This document shows, in pieces, positions 7,555-13,660 of a stretch of 29,832 nt of DNA (position 1 is its first letter; each line of letters starts with the position of its first letter). The notes below the pieces were generated by a model that was given only the letters and a program-made list of their open reading frames with translations, was not told the DNA's origin and made no database searches. Made by a program: the position numbers and the translations under genes. The stretch spans positions 1 through 29,832 of the forward strand of contig CAZOMM010000020.1 in the NCBI GenBank assembly GCA_964581165.1, in the 5' to 3' direction. Source of the DNA: CAZPAN01 sp964581165 (GTDB lineage: Bacteria > Actinomycetota > Coriobacteriia > Coriobacteriales > CADBOM01).

Positions 7555-8616
7555 GACTTAAGCAAGCTTGACTTTACTTGGACACGTGCACCTAGGCCGA
7601 TACGTGATGCATACGAAAACTTAGATCCAGCAATTACTGAGTGCGAACCTAGCTTGCCAACACCAGTCCCAGATTTAGTTGAGGGTTGCACTGTTCTTTT
7701 GATTGGATGTTCAAGTGGCCGAGATGCGTTTTTGATGTCGGTTCTAGTGGGCGAGCAGGGTCGCGTTATTGGCATTGACTCCAATAGAGATGACATTGCA
7801 AAAGCCAAGTCAAAAATCAATTTACACTGCCAAGCATTGGGTTTTGAAAAACCCAATATAGAGTTTCATGAGGCCCAGGATCTAACTCAGTTTGATGACT
7901 CTTTTGCAGATGTAGTCGTTGTAAACGCATCTTTTAACGATATCGAAGATCAGCAACATGCCTTATCTGAGATGTTTCGTGTACTCAAACCTGCAGGGGA
8001 GTTATATCTCTCGGCAATCTTTGTGGAAAACGTACGTCTTTGTGAACAAACTCGCTCTGAACCTGCTCTTATAAGAAACCACCTAGCTGGTGCGCTTTAT
8101 CAGGCGGATCTTCGTCGCATGCTTCATAAGCTTGGCATCTACAGCTTTAGATATATGGAGAAAAGGCGCGTAAAAACAAAAGTACTGCGCCGCCAAGTTT
8201 CTAAGGAAGCAAAAACAGAACTTAAGCGAGCCAAGTTTTTCTTTGCAACAATCAGAACTTTCAATCTTTTAGACTTTGAGGATTCTTGCGAGAACTACAA
8301 ATTGGTGGTTACTTATCGCGGAACAGCAAAGGGATACCCGCAGTTTTTTGACCTTGACGACTTGCATCGATTTTTTGTCGATGAGCCTATAGAGGTGTGC
8401 GGGAACACCTTTGACTTCATAACAAAAACTAGATTTGGAGCCTATTTTGACAAAGAGGGTTCCAAAGAACATCACTACGGTGTTTACGACTACTGCGGAT
8501 ACTTTGGAAAGGGAAGTGGTGGGCCTGTAGCCGATTGCTCCAAGAGAAGCTCAGCAGAAGTTCTAGGCGTTAGCGATAAACCTCATTGCAAGGGTGATTG
8601 TTCCAAATGCGGCTAG
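7429..8616 (+). CDS. ArsM-like SAM-dependent methyltransferase with repeat-derived N-terminus and Cys-rich tail
   Basis: This 395-residue protein has a Rossmann methyltransferase domain from about residue 85 (GCTVLLIGCSSGRDAFLMS, GRVIGIDSNRDDI, VVVVNASFNDI, EMFRVLKPAGELYLS). Its C-terminal half resembles arsenite methyltransferases: NHLAGALYQADLRRMLHKLG, FATIRTFNLLDFEDSCENY and EVCGNTFDFITKTRFG. The Cys in CENY and in VCGNT match ArsM's two C-terminal arsenic-binding cysteines. The N-terminal CC-containing segment of ArsM is missing, although C72 lies near its expected region. Residues 1-43 are a hydrophilic 6-residue repeat ([D][NES]KQTA). The tail HCKGDCSKCG offers a CX3CX2C metal-binding set. 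An in-frame TAG at 7405 limits the start; RBS support at 7429 is weak. The substrate is unknown: arsenic, another metalloid or an organic thiol compound. Confidence 0.8.
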   Translation: MGTQVGDKEQKVDEKQALDEKQTTDNKQTADNKQTADSKQTADLSKLDFTWTRAPRPIRDAYENLDPAITECEPSLPTPVPDLVEGCTVLLIGCSSGRDAFLMSVLVGEQGRVIGIDSNRDDIAKAKSKINLHCQALGFEKPNIEFHEAQDLTQFDDSFADVVVVNASFNDIEDQQHALSEMFRVLKPAGELYLSAIFVENVRLCEQTRSEPALIRNHLAGALYQADLRRMLHKLGIYSFRYMEKRRVKTKVLRRQVSKEAKTELKRAKFFFATIRTFNLLDFEDSCENYKLVVTYRGTAKGYPQFFDLDDLHRFFVDEPIEVCGNTFDFITKTRFGAYFDKEGSKEHHYGVYDYCGYFGKGSGGPVADCSKRSSAEVLGVSDKPHCKGDCSKCG

Positions 8617-9524
8617 AAGAAAGTGAGATGCTGCGAGCTAAATCTCGAGGAGGAGTACTTAAGGCTGCAAGTCCTTATCTGCTTTTGATTCCAGTGACTG
8701 TGCTTTTACTCATTTTTGTCATTGGACTCGTTAGTGGCATAGCTCAAAGCTTTGGCTATGCGCCTTTTATGGGACAAACCGAATTTACGCTTGATTACTA
8801 CATAGAGGCAGCTAATGAGTACATGCTTGGAGAATCTGTTGCTTATAGCCTCTACCTTGCAACAGTAAGCACCCTACCTGCTGTTGTTGGGGCCATAGCT
8901 TTGTCAGCCGCATTGGTAAAAGTAAAAGCTGGCAATAATCTCAAAATGATGGCGCTTAATATTCCACTTTCTGTTGCTCATGTTGTTGTTGCTTTACTTG
9001 TTGTAATCATGTTTGGTTCAAGCGGTCTTTTTGCTCGTTGTTTGTACGCCTTGGGGATAATTGATAGCGCGCAATCGCTGCCATCGGTCATTGGAGCCTA
9101 CTCTGGATGGGGAATCATCTTAGTTTTCTTCTTTAAAGAAGTTCCTTATATCACTCTTTGCACCATACCGCTTATGGCCAATATAGGAAATCGCTATTCA
9201 GAGGCTTCGGCATGCTTGGGTGCCAGCCCTATGCGAACCTTTTTTAAGATCACCTTGCCGCTTTGCAAAATACCTATTATTCGCTGTGCACTCGTGGTCT
9301 TTGCCTTTGTATTTGGATCGTATGAGATTCCATACCTGATTGGTGCTTCGAATCCAAGGCCTATTGCTGTTTTGGCCTTTTATCAGTTCCAAAATTACGA
9401 CATCGTTAATCGCAGCTACGCAATGACTTTTGTGACTTTAATGATTGTGATCACCCTAGCCATAGCCATTGTGTATTTCGTTTTGATAAGGCGTGGCGAG
9501 AGAGGGACTATCGCAAATGGCTAG
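8607..9524 (+). CDS. ABC transporter permease, YnjC-type, first half
   Basis: This is an integral membrane permease of about 305 residues for the YnjB-type importer. Six or so hydrophobic helices are visible, the first at SPYLLLIPVTVLLLIFVIGLV. The cytoplasmic coupling loop that contacts the ATPase reads EASACLGASPMRTFFKITLPL, the usual EAA---G motif. E. coli YnjC is a fused double permease; here the two halves are separate genes. The start is uncertain: ATG 8607 overlaps the methyltransferase stop, ATG 8628 follows it by 11 bp, and TTG 8598 is also in frame. All imply tight coupling with the methyltransferase. Confidence 0.87.
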   Translation: MRLEESEMLRAKSRGGVLKAASPYLLLIPVTVLLLIFVIGLVSGIAQSFGYAPFMGQTEFTLDYYIEAANEYMLGESVAYSLYLATVSTLPAVVGAIALSAALVKVKAGNNLKMMALNIPLSVAHVVVALLVVIMFGSSGLFARCLYALGIIDSAQSLPSVIGAYSGWGIILVFFFKEVPYITLCTIPLMANIGNRYSEASACLGASPMRTFFKITLPLCKIPIIRCALVVFAFVFGSYEIPYLIGASNPRPIAVLAFYQFQNYDIVNRSYAMTFVTLMIVITLAIAIVYFVLIRRGERGTIANG

Positions 9525-10350
9525 GCAAAAAAAGGCTAGGCGCGACGGATATAAAACAGCCTCGATGATTTTTATAGCTATATGGTTAGCCTTTGTATTT
9601 GTGCCCCTAGCAATCATGCTCGTATGGGCATTTACAAACTCCTGGCCTTTTCCGGATCTCTTCCCATCTTCACTTACGCTTGATGGCTTTAAGCGGGCGG
9701 CAAACATTGCTGGGGATTTTGGATCGATCATTGTTTTAAGCATAGGTATTGCACTTGCGGTTGCCGTGCTTAGCGTTGTTATTGCTACTCTTACGGCTCG
9801 AGCTTTGATTAGGTACAACTTTAGAGGCCGTGGAATGTGGCAATTTGCGGTCATACTCCCATTTATTATTCCGTCTTCGGCATTTGCAATGGGAGTGCAA
9901 TCGATGTTTACGATGATGGGGCTTGCTGGCACAGTTTTAGGAGTAATCCTTGCGCTGACAATCATTGTTATGCCCTATGCAATTTCCATCATGATCGATG
10001 TTGTTAGGGCCGCTGGAAGCAAGCTTGAGGAGCAGGCAGCAGTTCTTGGTGCCAATAGATGGCAGATTATCCGCGATGCAATAATTCCGTCTTGTCTGCC
10101 AGGCTTATTATCGGCAGCATCTTTGTCCTACATCATTGCATTCATGCAGTACTTCATTGTGTTTTTGATAGGCACAGGCTCCATTAAAACAATCGCTGTA
10201 GTTATGTTTCCGTACCTTGCTGGGGCCGATCGAACAGTTGGCTCGGCTTTTTCGCTCATATTCGTAGGTATTTCAGTTGTGGTGTTTTTGCTGTTCAACT
10301 TTATTCTTCGTCGCTGCGGAGTCAAAGAAGAAGTTGAGCTTTATCGCTAA
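9517..10350 (+). CDS. ABC transporter permease, YnjC-type, second half
   Basis: The second membrane permease, about 277 residues, pairs with the preceding one in the importer. The coupling loop EEQAAVLGANRWQIIRDAIIP carries the EAA-like motif. Hydrophobic helices include ASMIFIAIWLAFVFVPLAIM and a C-terminal AFSLIFVGISVVVFLLFNFI. The ATG at 9517 overlaps the previous gene's stop by 8 bp and has a purine-rich AGAGGGA about 11 bp upstream. A GTG at 9493 is in frame but less likely. Confidence 0.87.
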   Translation: MARQKKARRDGYKTASMIFIAIWLAFVFVPLAIMLVWAFTNSWPFPDLFPSSLTLDGFKRAANIAGDFGSIIVLSIGIALAVAVLSVVIATLTARALIRYNFRGRGMWQFAVILPFIIPSSAFAMGVQSMFTMMGLAGTVLGVILALTIIVMPYAISIMIDVVRAAGSKLEEQAAVLGANRWQIIRDAIIPSCLPGLLSAASLSYIIAFMQYFIVFLIGTGSIKTIAVVMFPYLAGADRTVGSAFSLIFVGISVVVFLLFNFILRRCGVKEEVELYR

Positions 10351-10403
10351 TGATTCGTCCTTTCTTAAAGTCTTTCTCAAAGTCGGGCGTGTGAAAGGAG
10401 TAC

Positions 10404-10425
10404 AAGGATGGGACAAGGATGGGAC
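10404..10425 (+). repeat. Perfect 11-bp duplication containing the ATPase start codon
   Basis: AAGGATGGGAC occurs twice in tandem (10404-10414, 10415-10425). Both copies carry an ATG (10408, 10419). Only the second is in frame with the ATPase. The first opens an 8-codon frame, MGQGWDLD, ending at TAG 10432-10434. The best upstream Shine-Dalgarno (AAAGGAG, 10394-10400) is correctly spaced for the first, decoy ATG. Confidence 0.9.
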
Positions 10426-11429
10426 TTAGACTAGAAGACATTTCTTACCAAATAAAAGACCAGACAATCATTAAGCACATGAATCTGGAAGTTAAAACTG
10501 GAGAGTTTGTCTCGCTTCTTGGAGCCAGTGGCGCTGGAAAATCCACAACCATCAAGATCATCGCAGGCATTAATCAGCAAAGCGAAGGGCATGTCTATAT
10601 AAATGATGAACTTATGGACAGAGTTCCAACGCATAAGCGTAAAACTTCGATAGTTTTTCAGGATATTAGGCTGTTTCCAAATATGTCTGTGGGAGAAAAC
10701 ATTGCTTATACCTTAAAGCTTAATGGGATGCGAAAAAAAGAGCGTATGGAAAGGGTCGACAGGCTGCTCGCTCTGGTTCGGCTAGAAGGTTTTGCTAAAA
10801 GGCGGATTGATGAGCTTTCGGGAGGGCAGCAACAGCGTGTGGCCTTAGCACGTTCCATCGCTGGCAACCCTTCTTTGCTTTTGCTAGATGAAGCTCTCAC
10901 AGGTTTAGACGAAGAACTTAGAGACGAGATGCGTCTTGTTGTAAAAGCACTACACGATGAGCTAAAGCTAACAACAATCATGATCACTCATGATGCCGAT
11001 GAGGCCTTGATGATGTCTGATCGTATTGCATATCTAAACAAAGGAGAGCTTGTTCAATACGATACGCCAACAAATATCTACTCACGTCCAGCAACTGTGG
11101 ATGTTGCAGCCAGTTTTGGTGCTTGTTTAGTTGTGGATGGTGAAGTGTCCGCAGGTAAGTTTGAGACCAAGGGCTGCATCTGTGAGGCCGATGTCGAAGA
11201 TGGTCCAGCTACTGCAGTTCTTAGGTTTAATGGACTGCATGCACACAAGAGTTCAGAAGGTGCCTTGGTAGAAAGCTGCTCGTTTAGGGGTGAGCGCAAC
11301 TACGCAACAATCGTTTTGGCGGGCAAGACTCAAGGTGTATTTACTAGCGAATCTCTAGAGCCTGGGGATTACGTAACTCTGAGGGCCGATAAGGCTTCGA
11401 CGTTTGTATTCCCTGCAAGATCAGGGTAA
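10419..11429 (+). CDS. ABC transporter ATP-binding protein (YnjD-type)
   Basis: This 336-residue cytoplasmic ATPase energises the importer. Walker A is GASGAGKST (35-43), the Q-loop lies in VFQDIRLFPN, the signature is LSGGQQQR (133-140), Walker B is LLLLDEALTGLD (153-164) and the switch His is H191 in MITHDADEA. DEALTGLD replaces the more usual DEPLS/T. After about residue 230 there is a TOBE-like regulatory domain. The start is complicated by an 11-bp duplication that places a decoy ATG upstream. A separate 68-bp gap after the second permease suggests weaker coupling here than between the permeases. Confidence 0.92.
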   Translation: MGLRLEDISYQIKDQTIIKHMNLEVKTGEFVSLLGASGAGKSTTIKIIAGINQQSEGHVYINDELMDRVPTHKRKTSIVFQDIRLFPNMSVGENIAYTLKLNGMRKKERMERVDRLLALVRLEGFAKRRIDELSGGQQQRVALARSIAGNPSLLLLDEALTGLDEELRDEMRLVVKALHDELKLTTIMITHDADEALMMSDRIAYLNKGELVQYDTPTNIYSRPATVDVAASFGACLVVDGEVSAGKFETKGCICEADVEDGPATAVLRFNGLHAHKSSEGALVESCSFRGERNYATIVLAGKTQGVFTSESLEPGDYVTLRADKASTFVFPARSG

Positions 11430-11434
11430 GCAAG

Positions 11435-11530
11435 GGTGGCGATTTTGTTTGGAATAGCTTTTATTTGGGGAGGTTTTGCTTGGGGCAGTTTTGATTTGAG
11501 ACAGCTTTGATTGCGGCAATTTGAAAGAAA
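11435..11530. repeat. Degenerate T/G-rich repeat, period about 15-17 bp
   Basis: Successive segments such as ATAGCTTTTATTTGGGG, AGGTTTTGCTTGGGG, CAGTTTTGATTTGAGA and CAGCTTTGATTGCGG repeat a GNTTTTGNTTGGGG-like unit between the ATPase and the radical SAM gene. A second duplication (GGTTAGAGA / GGTTAGAGG, near 11552-11569) supplies the ribosome-binding site of the next gene. Confidence 0.7.
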
Positions 11531-11573
11531 AAAGGGTAAGAGAAAAAGAAAGGTTAGAGAGGTTAGAGGAAAT

Positions 11574-12569
11574 ATGGATACAAAGGTAGCAAAGATTATC
11601 AATAAGGCTCTAGACGGTGGGACACTGGACGAAAATGAGGCAAAAGAGCTTTTTGTTTGGGATGATCTAACAGACGAGGCGGCCGAAATTCGTTTGGCTG
11701 GAAGGCGTTTTAGTGAGCAACTTTTGCCCAAGGCCGAGATTCATGGGCAGATTGGACTCAATATCGGAGTCTGTCCCAAAGATTGCAAGTTCTGCTCCTT
11801 TGCTGTGAGCAATGGAGTATTTTCGGACAGTAGTGAGCTTGATGAAGAGACTGTAGTTGACTACGTAAAGCTTCTAGAAGAAAAGGGAGCCAATGCAATC
11901 TATTTGATGACAACTGTTCGCTACGATCCAGACAAGTTCTTAGCTATGGGACGTGCGGCTTCAGCGGCTCTCACTAAGGGGATCCCGCTTATTGCCAATA
12001 TTGGCGATTTTGATTACGACTACGCTCTCGAATTAAAGAAGGCTGGATTTACCGGTGCTTATCATGTAATCAGAATGGGAGAGGGAGTTCAGACTCGCTG
12101 CAATATTGAGGATCGCTGGAATACAATTCATGCCGCTCAGGATGCAGGCTTGCTTTTAGGATCTTGTGTTGAGCCTGTTGGGCCTGAACACAGCGTAGAA
12201 GAGCTTGCCGAAAAGACAATCATTACCAGAGAGATGAATGCGCGTTTCTCTGGTTCTATGAGGAGAACTCCAATTCCTGGATCAGACCTGTTTAAGTATG
12301 GAGCTGTTAGCTATGCCCGAATGGCAACCATAGTTGCTGCGGTGTCGCTAATTACTGGTGAGGGCATTATGGGCAACTGCACGCATGAGCCAAATCAGCT
12401 TGCGGCCTTTAATGGTGCAAACTTAATATGGGCCGAAGTTGGCTCGAATCCTAGGGATACTGCCGAGAGCACCGAAGAAAATCGAGGCTGGACGGTTCCC
12501 AGATGCAAGGAGTTGTTTGAGGAATGCGGATGGGAGGTCTTAGAAGGCCCCTCAATCATGTTTTCCTAA
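11574..12569 (+). CDS. BioB/HydE-like radical SAM enzyme (not a canonical biotin synthase)
   Basis: 332 residues. The [4Fe-4S]/SAM motif is CPKDCKFC (C67, C71, C74), with a BioB-like barrel afterwards (ANAIYLMTTVRYDP, IPLIANIGDFDYD, AYHVIRMGEGVQTRC, GSCVEPVGPEH, RRTPIPGSDL). In BioB two cysteines on the third and fourth strands (E. coli C97 and C128) hold the sulfur-donating [2Fe-2S] cluster. The equivalent stretches here (YLMTTVRY, LIANIGD) have none, so sulfur insertion by that mechanism is unlikely. HydE, PylB and HmdB-type enzymes share this pattern. ATG 11574 is chosen for its TTAGAGGA ribosome-binding site. It ends the transporter-methyltransferase cluster and probably acts on the imported compound or on a product of the methyltransferase. 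The reaction is unknown. Confidence 0.8.
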   Translation: MDTKVAKIINKALDGGTLDENEAKELFVWDDLTDEAAEIRLAGRRFSEQLLPKAEIHGQIGLNIGVCPKDCKFCSFAVSNGVFSDSSELDEETVVDYVKLLEEKGANAIYLMTTVRYDPDKFLAMGRAASAALTKGIPLIANIGDFDYDYALELKKAGFTGAYHVIRMGEGVQTRCNIEDRWNTIHAAQDAGLLLGSCVEPVGPEHSVEELAEKTIITREMNARFSGSMRRTPIPGSDLFKYGAVSYARMATIVAAVSLITGEGIMGNCTHEPNQLAAFNGANLIWAEVGSNPRDTAESTEENRGWTVPRCKELFEECGWEVLEGPSIMFS

Positions 12570-12592
12570 TAGGCTCTTGCGCTGATTGGCTC

Positions 12593-12630
12593 ATCACTCT
12601 GGGCGCCTCTTTTTTGGCACCCAGAGTGAT
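12593..12630. terminator. Hairpin between convergent genes, probable bidirectional terminator
   Basis: Arms 12593-12607 (ATCACTCTGGGCGCC) and 12616-12630 (GGCACCCAGAGTGAT) pair over 15 bp with one mismatch, around a T-rich loop. The T-run lies in the loop instead of after the stem, so termination efficiency is uncertain. It sits 23 bp after the radical SAM stop, facing a minus-strand gene. Confidence 0.6.
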
Positions 12631-12791
12631 GCAGCGTTTTCGATTGTAGCCCAGTGCTTCGATCGGCTCGGCATTCTCTTGTACTCGCCGGCACCGCATT
12701 CTGCACACCCTTTAATGGGGACTATTGTTGTTGAGGACTTCTAGCTTGGCTTTTAAGCTCTACGCCAACAATGGTTTAACATCGAGTCTAG

Positions 12792-13352
12792 TTACATGAG
12801 AGCCTTTCCAACATCCCAGGCTCCTCCAACTTCTTTACCAACTACACGGTAGACAGTTTTACTGGAGTCGTAAACGAGAGGCTGGAATTTGTCAAAGTCA
12901 ACACGACCTTGATCGTCTAGGATCGATTCGTCTGCTAGCACGTTGATCACTTTGCCAACAATGCGAGCACCATGCTCGTCGCCCTGAATCGAAGTGACCT
13001 CGCATTCCATAGTTAGGGGATACTCCTCAATAACAGGAGCATCAACGTTTTCAGACTTAACGAATGTGAGACCACTTTGCTCGGCCTTGTTAACATTGTT
13101 GCCCGAGGCAATTCCAAAGTAGTCGGCTGATACAAGATTCGCCAAATTAGCTGGAGCAACAGTAAAAGCTCCCTTTTTAACGATATTGGCGGTGGTTTTG
13201 TGATCACCGATGTTAAAGCAGACCTCATGACGCGAGCATTCGCCAGCCCATGCGGCGTTCATGGCGTTGGGTACCCCATTTTCGTCGTAGCTTCCGATAA
13301 TAAAAACAGACTGTGGAAATAGCTCGCCTTTGTTTCCAAGACTCTTCTTCAT
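12792..13352 (-). CDS. Flavin reductase / flavoredoxin-like FMN-binding protein
   Basis: This 186-residue protein has the FMN-binding split-barrel fold of flavin reductase-like and flavoredoxin proteins. Typical segments are GNKGELFPQSVFIIGSYDE, PNAMNAAWAGECSRHEVCFNI, FTVAPANLANLVSADYFGIASG and a C-terminal VYDSSKTVYRVVGKEVGGAWDVGK. Members bind FMN and pass electrons from NAD(P)H or iron-sulfur partners in anaerobes. The ATG at 13352 is preferred over an upstream in-frame start because GAAAGGA precedes it. It is monocistronic. The partner is unknown. Confidence 0.85.
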   Translation of the reverse strand: MKKSLGNKGELFPQSVFIIGSYDENGVPNAMNAAWAGECSRHEVCFNIGDHKTTANIVKKGAFTVAPANLANLVSADYFGIASGNNVNKAEQSGLTFVKSENVDAPVIEEYPLTMECEVTSIQGDEHGARIVGKVINVLADESILDDQGRVDFDKFQPLVYDSSKTVYRVVGKEVGGAWDVGKALM

Positions 13353-13434
13353 GACTGTCCTTTCTTCTCTTGTCAAAGTTGGCAGTTGTCGGTGGCCTAG
13401 GCTTCGTGTGAACGGGTTGAGCTAACTTTGGCTT

Positions 13435-13487
13435 TTCGAATTTTTCGAATTCTTCAAATAGATCTCAAATAGGTCTCAAATAGATCT
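13435..13487. repeat. 11-bp tandem repeat next to a TTCGAAT duplication
   Basis: From 13453, units TTCAAATAGAT, CTCAAATAGGT and CTCAAATAGAT follow with an 11-bp period. Just before lie two copies of TTCGAAT (13435-13441, 13444-13450). The region is upstream of the minus-strand flavin reductase gene and could carry its promoter. Confidence 0.75.
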
Positions 13488-13620
13488 GCGCTTTTAAGGT
13501 TCGTGATTTGTTAGATCAAGCCTTAGTTCATCCTGTCATCCTGAAAGCCTGACACAGCTCAAAGTATGCATCAGGCCTCAATTGATGAATAGTACTGAAT
13601 TAATAGTTATGTACTTTACT

Positions 13621-13660
13621 CAGGGGAAGTCAAGGGAAGTCAGGGGAAGTTAAGGGAAGT
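13621..13660. repeat. 10-bp tandem repeat at the exporter stop codon
   Basis: CAGGGGAAGT, CAAGGGAAGT, CAGGGGAAGT and TAAGGGAAGT form four gapless units (13621-13660) directly abutting the 3' end of the minus-strand ABC exporter gene. Confidence 0.88.

Noticed and set aside
7221..7856. Minus-strand ORF with a Cys/Leu repeat (SAVCLL)
   Set aside because: It is the antisense of the 18-bp array and the methyltransferase gene. The repeat is explained by the plus-strand coding units.
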